DNA from: Leucobacter sp. cx-328
GTDB lineage: Bacteria > Actinomycetota > Actinomycetes > Actinomycetales > Microbacteriaceae
Direction of reading: 5' to 3'
Length of the DNA: 64,000 nucleotides
Assembly (NCBI RefSeq): GCF_014530035.1
Contig: NZ_JACVMX010000006.1
Coordinates: forward strand, 89,948 to 153,947
This document shows, in pieces, positions 33,350-42,424 of this stretch; positions within the stretch are counted from its first letter, which is position 1; each line of letters opens with the position of its first letter. Under the pieces are notes generated by a model that was not told the DNA's origin, searched no databases, and worked only from the letters and a program-made list of their open reading frames with translations. The position numbers and the translations under genes are program-made.

Positions 33350-34915
33350 ATGTACCGTTCAAGCTTTACCCGCCGCACTGCGCGCCGTCTCGGCCTGGCC
33401 CTGCCCGCCGCAGCACTCGCCGCGGCGCTCACCCTGACCGGGTGTGCTGGATCCGCCGAGCCTGCCCCCACCGCCGGTGGCACACTTACCTATGGACGTC
33501 TCGCACCCGTGGACAATCTCGATCTCCACACGCAGATCACCGCAAACAATGCCTTCGCGATTGACAAGATCTTCGAACCGCTCGTGTCGTTCACCGAGAC
33601 CGGCGAGATCGTCGATTGGCTCGCCGAGAGCCACGAGATCTCGGAAGACGGTAAGACCTACACGTTCACTCTGCGCGATGGCGTGCAGTTCTCGGATGGC
33701 ACTGATGTCACTCCGGCTGATGTGGTCTTCTCGCTCAAGCGCCACATCGAGGTTCCTGGTCCGCTCGCGTTCACGGCCCCGGTCGCTGATGTCGTAGCCA
33801 AGGGTGACAACCAGGTCGCCATCACGCTCGATACGCCGTACACTCCGTTCCTTTCGGAGCTCGCAAACTTCGCGGCAGGCATCGCTCCCGCTGACTTCGG
33901 CGGCAAGACCGAGGAAGAGTTCTTCAAAGCTCCCGTCGGCACCGGACCGTTCGTTGTGAGTGAGTGGGATCCCGCTGGCGACCTTACTTTCGTGAAGAAC
34001 GAGCACTACTGGCAGGACGGCAAGCCCGCCATTGACTCACTCGTCTACAAGTTCGTGGCAGACGACAACCAGCAGCTGCAGCAGCTGACCGCTGGCCAGC
34101 TTGACGCGATCGAGCAGATTCCAGCGGCCAACGCGGAGTCAGTGAAATCGAACGCGTCGACCGCGCTCTCGCAGAGCGACTCGTGGGCGATCGAGCAGAT
34201 CTTCTTCAATACCAAGAAGTCTGAGTTTGCTGACCGCAATGTTCGCCGCGCAATCGCGCAGACCCTTGACCTCGAAGGCATCGCGAAGGCAACCACCTTC
34301 GGCACCTCGCACGCAGCGACCTCGCTGATCCCGCCGACCATTGAATATTCGGCCGCGGATCCCGGCGTCGCACTCGCGTATGACGTCGATGCGGCGAAGG
34401 CGGATCTCGCAGCCTCGGCATACCCTGACGGCTTCACTGCGAAGCTCCTCATCCCGAGCGGCAACGCGCAGCGCAGCCAGATCGCGCAGATTGTCCAGGA
34501 GTCGGCTGCCAAGATCGGCATCACGATCGAAATCGATCAGGTAGATATTGCGACCTTCCGTGAGCGTTTCAAGGCGTTCGACTACGACCTCATGATCAAC
34601 TCGGGTCAGTCGGATGCACCCGACCCCAACGGTCTCGTGACCTTCCAGGCCGACCCCGAGGGCTTCAGCCAGTCGTTCTGGACGAGCTACACGAACGATG
34701 ACGTGACGAAGCTCATGCATGAGGGTCGTACGACCGCTGACGGCCCCGAGCGCCAGAAGATCTATGAGGAGATTCAGCAGATCCTCGCAGATGATGCACC
34801 GTACATTCCGTTGTACTTCGCGTCGAACCTCAAGGGGACCACGAGTAAGGTCAATGACTTTGTCGTTCTGCCGAACGGCAGCGTCCGCTTCCAGGATGCG
34901 TGGCTCTCAGAGTAA
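33350..34915 (+). CDS. peptide/nickel-type ABC transporter substrate-binding lipoprotein
   Basis: 521 residues, SBP family 5 (DppA/OppA-like). Signal peptide with lipobox LTGC, cysteine at residue 32, then a short linker GSAEPAPTAGG and the binding domain starting GTLTYGRLAPVDNLDLH. KTYTFTLRDGVQFSDGTDVTPADVVFSLKR around residues 100-130 is the PF00496 signature, and the C-terminal region contains QILADDAPYIPLYF. It captures oligopeptides or related solutes outside the membrane for the two permease genes downstream. A hairpin follows before the permeases, which could lower their expression. Confidence 0.92.
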   Translation: MYRSSFTRRTARRLGLALPAAALAAALTLTGCAGSAEPAPTAGGTLTYGRLAPVDNLDLHTQITANNAFAIDKIFEPLVSFTETGEIVDWLAESHEISEDGKTYTFTLRDGVQFSDGTDVTPADVVFSLKRHIEVPGPLAFTAPVADVVAKGDNQVAITLDTPYTPFLSELANFAAGIAPADFGGKTEEEFFKAPVGTGPFVVSEWDPAGDLTFVKNEHYWQDGKPAIDSLVYKFVADDNQQLQQLTAGQLDAIEQIPAANAESVKSNASTALSQSDSWAIEQIFFNTKKSEFADRNVRRAIAQTLDLEGIAKATTFGTSHAATSLIPPTIEYSAADPGVALAYDVDAAKADLAASAYPDGFTAKLLIPSGNAQRSQIAQIVQESAAKIGITIEIDQVDIATFRERFKAFDYDLMINSGQSDAPDPNGLVTFQADPEGFSQSFWTSYTNDDVTKLMHEGRTTADGPERQKIYEEIQQILADDAPYIPLYFASNLKGTTSKVNDFVVLPNGSVRFQDAWLSE

Positions 34916-34959
34916 TCGCGCGCGGAGTGTGAGATGCGGCGGTGTTGCCGCGTGAAACC

Positions 34960-34981
34960 GAGCCCGTTCGTGTGCGGGCTC
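34960..34981 (+). terminator. weak hairpin after the binding-protein gene
   Basis: GAGCCCG (34960-34966) with CGGGCTC (34975-34981), no T-run. Likely a partial attenuator giving more binding protein than permease. Confidence 0.4.
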
Positions 34982-35090
34982 CCAGATCTGGGGTGGGTTG
35001 CGAGTGATCGCGATCCGCCCCTTTTCGCTGTTCTCCACAGGGCCCGGCCGCCCCGCTCACTTAGGTACGAAACAAAATAGGATTGAGGGC

Positions 35091-36050
35091 ATGCAACAGG
35101 GACTTCGTTCAGTGGGTCGCACACTCGCGATCCTTGTCCCAGTCATGTTCGGAGTCGTGACGGCCGTCTTCTTGTTATTGCGGATCGTGCCAGGCGATCC
35201 CGCAGTGATGATCCTGGGGGAGCGCGCGACAGATGAACAACTTGCCGCACTCCGCACCGAGCTCGGCCTAAACCTGCCACTTTGGCAGCAGTACCTGTCA
35301 TTCATTGGCCACCTGTTTACCCAGGGCGACACCGGCGCCTCGCTCGTAACTGGGGTGTCAACTCGTGAACTCGTGCTGAGCCGCGCTCCAGTGAGCTTTG
35401 GCATCGTTGGCCTTGCGGTGCTCTTTGCGCTGTTGATAGCGGTGCCCCTCGCGCTTGCCGCAGCAAAACGGCAAGGCAAGATGGTCGATCACGTGGTGCG
35501 TGTGCTTCCGACGATCACGATGGGCATGCCCCTCTTCTGGATCGGCCTCATTCTCATCCTGGTCTTCGCGGTGAACCTTGGCTGGTTCCCTGTCGGCGGC
35601 GTCGGTAACGGCCCCGGCGACCCGCTGCGGAGCCTCGTGCTCCCCGCGCTCGCCGTGGCGCTAGGGATGGCGCCGCCGCTGATCCGCTCCCTGCGCGCAC
35701 AGTTACTCGAAGCCATGTCAATGGAGTTCGTCACGATGCTTCGTGTGGCTCGCGTTCCCGAACGCACCATCACCTGGAAGCACGTGCTGCGGAACGCCGC
35801 GGTCCCGACCCTGAACCTGCTGAGCGTGAACACCGCAGCGCTGGTCGGTGGGACCCTCGTAGTAGAGAAGGTCTTCGGCATCAATGGTCTCGGCACGCTG
35901 CTGTTCCAATCGATTAGTTCGCGCGACTTCCCGGTCGTGCAAGGCATCGCGCTGTACTGCGCCGTGTTTGTCGTATTCATCGGTCTCATCGCCGGCGTGC
36001 TGTCTGCACTCATTGATCCGCGCCTGCGGGGCTCTCAAGGAGGCCGGTGA
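35091..36050 (+). CDS. ABC transporter permease (DppB-like)
   Basis: 319 residues, six membrane helices. It forms half of the channel of the peptide-type importer. The N-terminal GxVTAVFLLLRIVPGDPA block is characteristic of DppB/OppB, and the EAA-like loop reads EFVTMLRVARVPERTITWKHVLRNAAVPTLN. The ATG at 35091 is chosen; a ttgaggg precedes it as a weak ribosome site. The stop TGA overlaps the ATG of the next gene (TGATG), so the two are coupled. Confidence 0.93.
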   Translation: MQQGLRSVGRTLAILVPVMFGVVTAVFLLLRIVPGDPAVMILGERATDEQLAALRTELGLNLPLWQQYLSFIGHLFTQGDTGASLVTGVSTRELVLSRAPVSFGIVGLAVLFALLIAVPLALAAAKRQGKMVDHVVRVLPTITMGMPLFWIGLILILVFAVNLGWFPVGGVGNGPGDPLRSLVLPALAVALGMAPPLIRSLRAQLLEAMSMEFVTMLRVARVPERTITWKHVLRNAAVPTLNLLSVNTAALVGGTLVVEKVFGINGLGTLLFQSISSRDFPVVQGIALYCAVFVVFIGLIAGVLSALIDPRLRGSQGGR

Positions 36051-38575
36051 TGAGTAACGAAACACTGCCAGGCTCCGGTCTGCCGAGCTCCGCGCTGCCA
36101 AGCACCCCGAGCCCACATCGCGTGCGCCAGTCACGTCCCGCGCGGGCACTCGCGTCGCCCGCATTTGTTGCCGGTGCGTTGCTCACACTCTGCATCATTG
36201 CAATTGCAATTTTTGCTCCCGCGTTGGCGCCCTATGACCCCGTTACGCAAGACCTCAGTGCTGGGCTGCAACCACCGTCTGCCGCACACTGGTTCGGCAC
36301 TGACCAGCTCGGCCGCGACATGCTCTCGCGTGTGCTGTACGCGGCCCGGGTAGACCTTGGCATTGCGGTGAGCGCTGCGATTGCACCCTTCATCATCGGA
36401 GTCACCGCTGGCTTGCTCGCCGGATATTTCGGTCACGCAACCGACTGGGTAATCTCGCGCGTCACCGACACCGTAATTGCATTCCCCTTTTACGTCATGG
36501 TCATTGCGCTCGTCTTCGCGGTCGGGGCAGGGCCAAAGGGCATCATCGTTGCCTTCGCTGTTGTGGGTTGGGTGGGGTATGCGCGCGTGATCCGCGCCAT
36601 GACTGCGTCCCAGCGCCAACTTGGCTGGGTGCGGGCAGCCCGCGGGGCTGGGTTGAGCGATGTACGTGTGCTGACCCGCCATATCCTGCCCAACGTGCTC
36701 CCGCAGGCGATCGTGCTGCTGACGACCGAGATTATCCTCATCATGGTTGCGATCGTGACTCTTGGGTACCTCGGCCTTGGTATTCAGCCGCCGACGCCCG
36801 ACTGGGGAACAATGATCGCTGACGGCCAGGCCTTCGTCACGACGCACTGGTGGTTGTCGACGCTGCCTGGTCTCGCAGTGGTGATTACCGGCATTTCACT
36901 GTCACTGCTTGGAGACGGTATCGGCGACGCAATGCGGATCAGGCAGGCCCCACCCCGCTCGGCGCACGCGCCCATTCGATGCGCAGGCGTGGTGTCCGAG
37001 CCGGTCGCGCGTGGTCACGTGCGCGTGCGCGATCTGCGGGTGGCATCGTCGGCGACGGGTGCCCCGATTATTGGTGGTGCGACGGGCATCAACATCGAGC
37101 TGCAGGCGGGCGAAGCGCTCGGCATCGTGGGGGAGTCCGGCTCAGGCAAGAGTCTGACGCTGCGGGCGATCCTCGGGCTCCTGCCGGTCGGTGTCGAATT
37201 TGGTGCGATGCACACGAAGCTGCCGACCGATCGTATTGAGGTGTCGGTGGGTGGGCCGATCGGCATGGTGTTCCAAGACCCGGCGACCGCGCTCGATCCG
37301 CTCGCGCGCGTTGGCTCGCAGGTGCTTGCCGCCTGCAAGGCGGCCGGGGCGGCGGATCCGGCAGCCCGCACCCGCGAACTCCTTGCGGCGGTGCAGCTCC
37401 CAGACGAAGACCGCATTGCGCGGTCGTTCCCGCACGAGCTTTCCGGCGGTCAGCGACAGCGCATCGTGATCGCAATTGCGCTCGCGGGCGATCCGGCGGT
37501 ACTGCTGTGTGATGAGCCGACGACCGCGCTTGACGTCACCGTGCAGCGCGAAGTGCTTGCGTTGCTCACAGAACTCCGCCGTGAACGCGGCCTCACGCTC
37601 GTCTTCGTCTCGCACGACCTCGCAGTCGTCGCAGACGTCTGTGACCGGATCGCCGTCATGTACGGCGGTGACATTGTCGAAGAGGGTACGCTCGCCGAGG
37701 TCATCTCGCGACCACAGGCGGCCTACACACAAGAGCTGCTCGCGGCAGTTCCCGACGGCTCAGCATCGCCAGTGCCGATTGACCCGGCGGCCGAGACCGT
37801 GCTCACTGTCGCCGACCTCACCGTGAAGTACGGCGCCGAGATCGGCGCGGGCCACATCAACTTTGCACTCAAACGCGGCGAGGTCATTGGTCTCGTCGGC
37901 GAATCAGGCTCCGGAAAGACGACCGTCGCGCGTGCGCTCGTCGGGGAGCTGCCGCTGAGCGCTGGGCGCGTGACCTTCTGCGGCGCTGCCGGGGTGATCG
38001 ATCCGGGTATGGCCGGTCGCGCACGCATCCGTGCTGCGAACCCGCACGTGCAGCTCGTCCCACAAGATCCCGCGGCCGCGCTCAACCCTCGGCTCACCGT
38101 TGGCTCAGTACTCATTGAGCTAGTGCAGCTCCGTGGCCGAGAGACCGGAGAGCGGCTCAACCGCGCGCAGGCACGGGCCCGTGCCATTTCGCTGCTCGCC
38201 GAAGTCGGACTCGACAGTGCCATCGCTGGCGCCTATCCGCATGAGATCTCCGGCGGTCAGCGGCAACGCGTCGCAATTGCTCGCGCGCTCGCCGTCGAAC
38301 CAGAGGTGCTCGTCGCTGATGAGGCGACGAGTGCCCTTGACGTCTCGGTGCAGGCCGGCATTCTTGCGCTGCTCGAACGGTTGCGACTCGAGCGTGGCCT
38401 CACGATGGTCTTCGTCTCGCACGACCTTGCCGTTGTGCGAGAGATCTGCTCGCGGGTGCTCGTGATGCAGAACGGCGCGATTGTCGAGAGCGGCGGCGAA
38501 GAGTTCTTCGCTGGCCCGCGCACCGCGTACGGTCGAGAGCTGCTTGCAGCAGTGCCGGTGTTGCCGCGGGGCTAG
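36050..38575 (+). CDS. fused ABC importer: DppC-like permease plus two ATPase domains
   Basis: 841 residues combining three normally separate proteins. Residues 1-300: DppC-like permease with an N-terminal tail, six helices and the EAA loop GWVRAARGAGLSDVRVLTRHILPN. Residues 330-580: first ATPase with Walker A GESGSGKS, signature LSGGQRQR and Walker B VLLCDEPTTALD. Residues 595-841: second ATPase with GESGSGKT, ISGGQRQR and VLVADEATSALD. Both nucleotide sites look intact. The ATG at 36050 sits 6 nt after AGGAGG and overlaps the upstream stop. With the binding protein and DppB it makes a complete importer from three genes. Confidence 0.93.
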   Translation: MSNETLPGSGLPSSALPSTPSPHRVRQSRPARALASPAFVAGALLTLCIIAIAIFAPALAPYDPVTQDLSAGLQPPSAAHWFGTDQLGRDMLSRVLYAARVDLGIAVSAAIAPFIIGVTAGLLAGYFGHATDWVISRVTDTVIAFPFYVMVIALVFAVGAGPKGIIVAFAVVGWVGYARVIRAMTASQRQLGWVRAARGAGLSDVRVLTRHILPNVLPQAIVLLTTEIILIMVAIVTLGYLGLGIQPPTPDWGTMIADGQAFVTTHWWLSTLPGLAVVITGISLSLLGDGIGDAMRIRQAPPRSAHAPIRCAGVVSEPVARGHVRVRDLRVASSATGAPIIGGATGINIELQAGEALGIVGESGSGKSLTLRAILGLLPVGVEFGAMHTKLPTDRIEVSVGGPIGMVFQDPATALDPLARVGSQVLAACKAAGAADPAARTRELLAAVQLPDEDRIARSFPHELSGGQRQRIVIAIALAGDPAVLLCDEPTTALDVTVQREVLALLTELRRERGLTLVFVSHDLAVVADVCDRIAVMYGGDIVEEGTLAEVISRPQAAYTQELLAAVPDGSASPVPIDPAAETVLTVADLTVKYGAEIGAGHINFALKRGEVIGLVGESGSGKTTVARALVGELPLSAGRVTFCGAAGVIDPGMAGRARIRAANPHVQLVPQDPAAALNPRLTVGSVLIELVQLRGRETGERLNRAQARARAISLLAEVGLDSAIAGAYPHEISGGQRQRVAIARALAVEPEVLVADEATSALDVSVQAGILALLERLRLERGLTMVFVSHDLAVVREICSRVLVMQNGAIVESGGEEFFAGPRTAYGRELLAAVPVLPRG

Positions 38576-38600
38576 GGCGCTGCGCCGGTACGCCGGTGCA

Positions 38601-38645
38601 GGCGGTTGGCTAAGGCTGGCGGTTGGCTGGTGGAAGCGGTTGGCT
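38601..38645. repeat. 17-bp tandem repeat, three copies
   Basis: GCGGTTGGCT recurs at exact 17-bp steps (units at 38601, 38618, 38635). The core GGTTGGC is the same as the right end of the 96-bp elements. Confidence 0.7.
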
Positions 38646-38793
38646 GAGACTGGCCCTCAAACCACCTCATCTTAAGGTCTGCCATGGATAGGAACGGGCC
38701 GGCCTGTGGCCGGGCGGCCATTTCTGATCACTCCAGGGCCCCGTCGAGCTGAACTGTGCCCAGCGGTCGCACACTTGAGCGTGTCGGCTCGGG
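38646..38793. other. geneless stretch between importer and copy G
   Basis: Contains a ggccggcctgtggccgggcggcc hairpin region near 38700 that may terminate the importer transcript. No coding frame supported. With copy G and 38890-38966 it makes up the 391-nt convergent gap. Confidence 0.4.
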
Positions 38794-38889
38794 GTAACCC
38801 GTCGAAACAGGCCCGTTCTTTCGAATCAGCCCCTTTCATACGTATGAAAGGCACCTTCTCGTGAGGAACTACCCATCTCGCGGGGTTGG
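38794..38889. repeat. 96-bp intergenic palindrome, copy G
   Basis: Ends GTAACCCGTCGAAA and TCTCGCGGGGTTGG; the centre TTTCATACGTATGAAA is a perfect 16-bp palindrome. Convergent gap between the importer and the membrane-anchored protein gene. Confidence 0.85.
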
Positions 38890-38966
38890 GGCGTCGCCGA
38901 GACAGGGACTGGGGCAGACGCAGACGCAGAGGCCGAGGCTAGACCGAGGCCCACCAAAGGATCCGC

Positions 38967-40031
38967 CTACTCGCCAAGCCCTGGGTTCGCGGCAGCCAGG
39001 CTGTCGTAGGCAGCCTGAATCTGCTCCTCGAATTTCTGACTCGTGATGATCAGCACCCACGCGTTGTCGAGGAAAATGTGAGCGGTGAAGCGGTAAGGCA
39101 TATGGCCCTCAGGCACATATTCCTCCCAAGTGAAGAGTTTCGCCTTGCCAATGGTGCCCTGCGTGATCTCCGAATCTGCCGCCATGACAGCGATGAGCTC
39201 ATCGCGCGCATCGTCTGGCACTTCAGCCGCTATGAGACGCGTGCCAGACTCCAAATGGAACGCATACTGGCAGCCGCGAATTTGCGTAGCTTTTCCAAGC
39301 GCCGCTCGTGTTGAATCACCGATGAAGACATCAGTGTCGTGAGTGCCGAAGGCCGCTTCGCCGTTGTTGACTTCCCACCCCTTGCCGAGCATCTCATCGG
39401 TGCTCTTCTGCGCGAGGGGGTTCAACTGCGCACACTCAGGTAGTACGATCGCCGCTGGTGTGGTCTTCTCTGCGTCATCCGAATCTTTGTCGGTGCTGCT
39501 GTCTTTCTGTTTGCCGGCTGTGCCTTCACTCTTGGTGTCTTGCTCAGAGGTGGCCTCGCCGGCTGGAGCACCTGCGCGCGCACTCACTGCAATCGCGCCA
39601 GCACCAATGCCGAGCAACACCACAACAGCCGCGGCGATCCACACCCACGGAAGGCGCCGCTTTGGGGGAGCGGGTACCGCTGGCAGCAGACCAGCCGGAA
39701 GCAGCGGGCCCTTGCCGTCGTCATCGCCGCCTGCAGAAGTCACATGTGACGCTGCCGGATCCGCGCCCGTATTGACGCCATCGCCCCAGGCGGCCGCAGC
39801 TGCCTCCGGCATCGACTCAGCGGTCTCCGCGGCGGCATCGGCGAACAGATCCTCAAGCGAGGGAACCCCGGTCGCATAGAGATCGTCGGTCGAATACGGC
39901 CGATCAAACTGCGTTACATCTTCGCTCACATCTTCCGGCACGGTGAGTGACTCGCCCTCCGCAGGAGCATGCTGTGCAGGATCGAAGCGTGGCTCTTCGT
40001 TCCCTGAAACGTCGCCTGTTTTGGAAGCCAT
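38967..40031 (-). CDS. single-pass membrane protein with acidic cytoplasmic tail
   Basis: 354 residues. Residues 1-140 are acidic and disordered (E, D, A, P rich), followed by KRRLPWVWIAAAVVVLLGIG, a membrane helix that places the C-terminus outside. A Ser/Thr/Lys/Asp linker of about 40 residues leads to a roughly 150-residue extracellular domain with two cysteines (LPECAQLNP and IRGCQYAF) that may form a disulfide. I recognise no family. ATG at 40031 with aaagg 10 nt upstream. It is divergent from the PH-domain gene. Confidence 0.75.
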   Translation of the reverse strand: MASKTGDVSGNEEPRFDPAQHAPAEGESLTVPEDVSEDVTQFDRPYSTDDLYATGVPSLEDLFADAAAETAESMPEAAAAAWGDGVNTGADPAASHVTSAGGDDDGKGPLLPAGLLPAVPAPPKRRLPWVWIAAAVVVLLGIGAGAIAVSARAGAPAGEATSEQDTKSEGTAGKQKDSSTDKDSDDAEKTTPAAIVLPECAQLNPLAQKSTDEMLGKGWEVNNGEAAFGTHDTDVFIGDSTRAALGKATQIRGCQYAFHLESGTRLIAAEVPDDARDELIAVMAADSEITQGTIGKAKLFTWEEYVPEGHMPYRFTAHIFLDNAWVLIITSQKFEEQIQAAYDSLAAANPGLGE

Positions 40032-40101
40032 GCTGGTCGCCTTTCGCCGAGGATGTAAACGCAAGGTGCTTGTATCCCAGACTATCCGGCACAATGGGAA
40101 C

Positions 40102-40887
40102 ATGCGCCAGTCTTCTTCGCCCGATTACGCTGACCCGAACGCAGGCTCTCTTGCGCCGGGTGAGAGCGGGACGTCTGCGCACACCACGGTTCTCCCCGAA
40201 ACGACCGTGATTCCTGGCGATCACGTCCCGGCAAAACGTCGGTTCGGTCGCGGTCGTCGGGGCGCGGATCCCGTCTTCGAGCAGTCCAGCAGCGAACAGC
40301 CGGCATCCCAGCCAGGTGCGGGGCAGACCTGGGAACAGCTGCAGCAGAATGGTGCTCCTGGACGCCCAGCTCCCGTCGGCGGTTCAGAACAGGTCATCAT
40401 GCGCCTGCGCCGTCACGGTCGCCGCTTGCTGTTTCCGATTCTCGTGCTGATCGTGGTTGCAGCGCTCGCCGGCTTCTTCGTTGGCGGACTAGACGAGACC
40501 TGGCAGAACGTGCTGGCAGGTGTAGGAGCGATCGTTATCGCGGTGTTGTTTGGCCTGTTGCCGATCTTCGCGTGGCTGAATCGTCGCGTCACCGTAACGA
40601 CAGAGCGTCTTATTGAAAGTCACGGCCTGTTCGTTCGTACACGGAGCGATGTTTCGCTTTCGCGAGTTCGTGATGTGCGAACGAAGCAGCATCTCGGCCA
40701 GCGAGTCTGGGGCTCTGGCGATCTCTTGCTTTCGGTGGGGGCTGAGACTCGAAAGTTCAGCGACTTGCCCGGGATTGAAGAAATCCGCCGTGCAGTGCAA
40801 ATTCTTTCTGAAGAGAGTTTTGCAAATCTTGATCAGTCTTTGAGTGGAAATACCGCGAACGACACGCCCAAATCGTTCTTCCAATAA
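40102..40887 (+). CDS. bacterial PH-domain membrane protein (DUF304/bPH2)
   Basis: 261 residues. A disordered N-terminus of about 95 residues precedes two membrane helices (LLFPILVLIVVAALAGFFVG and GVGAIVIAVLFGLLPIFAWL), then the bPH2 domain starting NRRVTVTTERLIESHGLFVR with SLSRVRDVRTKQHL and WGSGDLLLSVGAE. Such proteins are membrane-bound with unclear function. ATG at 40102, ggga upstream. Convergent with the YqaJ-like gene, 37 bp apart. Confidence 0.85.
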   Translation: MRQSSSPDYADPNAGSLAPGESGTSAHTTVLPETTVIPGDHVPAKRRFGRGRRGADPVFEQSSSEQPASQPGAGQTWEQLQQNGAPGRPAPVGGSEQVIMRLRRHGRRLLFPILVLIVVAALAGFFVGGLDETWQNVLAGVGAIVIAVLFGLLPIFAWLNRRVTVTTERLIESHGLFVRTRSDVSLSRVRDVRTKQHLGQRVWGSGDLLLSVGAETRKFSDLPGIEEIRRAVQILSEESFANLDQSLSGNTANDTPKSFFQ

Positions 40888-40924
40888 AAAACTTTTTGAC
40901 TCGAAATGAGTCTCAATGATGCTG

Positions 40925-41515
40925 CTATGTGGTTCTTTGGATGAGGACATCAATTAGCTCACCAGCGAGTCCGACAAGCTTTTCGATTTCCGATTCGTCG
41001 CGATCGACCCATCGGATTTCGGGGTCGCCGACGGGGACAAAGTTCTCGTGCCGCTCCCACACCATGAGCGTGCGTTCGGCGCCGAGCACATACTGCTGCC
41101 ACCAGATTTGGCGCATGTAGTTTCGCGGAATGGTTCTCCACAGCTTGTTCGTAGTTTTGATCTCAGCAAGCTCAAGACGGCCACTTTCCCGCTCAACTAG
41201 GCCATCCGGCGTCGCGAGGTGGCGTAAATCATACTCAGCATGGAAAAGTGCCTGGCTAGGCGCAATACCGTATTCACGAAGCACCCAGTCTGCGATGACC
41301 GGCTCTCGGAGGTTGCCATGTTCCGTGAATGCGTTGCCGCGGAAGCTGCTGCCGTAGAGCTTTTCCTGCGCCGCGTTTTGGATTGAACGCGGAGTAGAGA
41401 GCTTTGCGACATCGGTTGCGGTGACGCCACGGCTACGGGCTTGGAACCAGGCTGCACGATCCGTGCCGTCTGTCACGATTCGATTGGAGTACGGGAGACC
41501 AGACACGACGTCCAT
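40925..41515 (-). CDS. YqaJ/lambda-exonuclease-like nuclease, standalone
   Basis: 196 residues. WFQARSRGVTATDVAKL near residue 23, HGNLREPVIADWV, LATPDGLVE and LELAEIKTT carry the PD-(D/E)xK nuclease elements in the order of the YqaJ viral-recombinase family, with D in TPDG and ExK in EIK as the metal and catalytic residues. These exonucleases normally pair with a RecT/Bet annealing protein in phages. None is present here and the flanks are chromosomal genes, so it is either domesticated or part of a host repair system. ATG at 41515. Confidence 0.8.
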   Translation of the reverse strand: MDVVSGLPYSNRIVTDGTDRAAWFQARSRGVTATDVAKLSTPRSIQNAAQEKLYGSSFRGNAFTEHGNLREPVIADWVLREYGIAPSQALFHAEYDLRHLATPDGLVERESGRLELAEIKTTNKLWRTIPRNYMRQIWWQQYVLGAERTLMVWERHENFVPVGDPEIRWVDRDESEIEKLVGLAGELIDVLIQRTT

Positions 41516-41638
41516 TGTGGCACGTCGTTCACTGTTAGTATTCAGAGTTGCTTTGTAGCGTTATTGGGTCTCAAGAGCCTCTTGTAGTACTCATTGTATA
41601 TTCAGCGACTCTTCAGTGTGATGAGAGAGTATATTGAC

Positions 41639-42361
41639 ATGTCCACCGATAATTTGATAAGCGACCCTGATACACGGGTTCGCGCACTCGTAGTAGATGA
41701 CGAAGCGTCGATCACGCAGCTCATTGCTATGGCGCTCCGTTACGAAGGCTGGGAAGTAGCAACGGCCTCGAACGCAGCGGAAGCACTTGAACTGGCGTCG
41801 ACCTTCAAGCCTGATGTTGCAGTATTCGACATCATGCTCCCCGATATGGATGGCCTGCAGCTGCTGACCCGGGTTCGTGAATCCGGCGCGCTGTTCCCCG
41901 TGCTCTTCCTGACCGCGCTTGACGCAGTGGAAGATCGCGTAACTGGCCTGACCGCAGGTGGCGACGATTACGTCGTCAAGCCATTCAGCCTCGAAGAGCT
42001 GCTCGCTCGCCTCCGTGGCCTCGTGCGCCGTGCGCGCATGGGCGCTACCGGTGGCCCCGCTGCGCTCTTGCAGGTTGGTGACCTCACTTTGAATGAAGAC
42101 AGCTACGAGGTGGAGCGTGGTGGCGAAATCATCACCCTCACGAGCACCGAGTATGAGCTGCTCCGTTACCTGATGCGCAATGTGGGACGCGTGCTGTCGA
42201 AGGCGCAGATCCTCGATCGTGTTTGGGCATACGACTTCAAGGGCAAGCCCACCGTTGTTGAGCTGTACATTTCGTACCTTCGCAAGAAGATCGACACCGG
42301 TCGCCCTACGATGATCCACACCGTTCGCGGTGCTGGCTACATGCTGAAGCCAGCTGCCTAA
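41639..42361 (+). CDS. OmpR/PhoP-family response regulator without a neighbouring kinase
   Basis: 240 residues. Receiver domain about residues 14-125 with acidic pocket VVDDE, phospho-acceptor Asp64 in VFDIMLPDMDG, Thr92 and Lys114 in YVVKPF. The C-terminal winged helix (residues 140-238) has LTSTEYELLRYLMRNVGRVLSKAQILDRVW and the terminal HTVRGAGYML. No histidine kinase gene is adjacent; a 17-bp terminator follows immediately, so it is transcribed alone. ATG at 41639 preferred, with an ATG at 41621 as alternative. The AT-rich upstream 120 bp probably hold the promoter. Confidence 0.93.
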   Translation: MSTDNLISDPDTRVRALVVDDEASITQLIAMALRYEGWEVATASNAAEALELASTFKPDVAVFDIMLPDMDGLQLLTRVRESGALFPVLFLTALDAVEDRVTGLTAGGDDYVVKPFSLEELLARLRGLVRRARMGATGGPAALLQVGDLTLNEDSYEVERGGEIITLTSTEYELLRYLMRNVGRVLSKAQILDRVWAYDFKGKPTVVELYISYLRKKIDTGRPTMIHTVRGAGYMLKPAA

Positions 42362-42376
42362 TCGGCAAGCCCGACG

Positions 42377-42418
42377 CACAGAAAACACCCCCGCTTACCG
42401 GCGGGGGTGTTTTCTGTG
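42377..42418. terminator. perfect 17-bp terminator after the response regulator
   Basis: CACAGAAAACACCCCCG (42377-42393) and CGGGGGTGTTTTCTGTG (42402-42418), loop cttaccgg. The T-tract lies within the stem. Confidence 0.9.
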
Positions 42419-42424
42419 TTAGGC

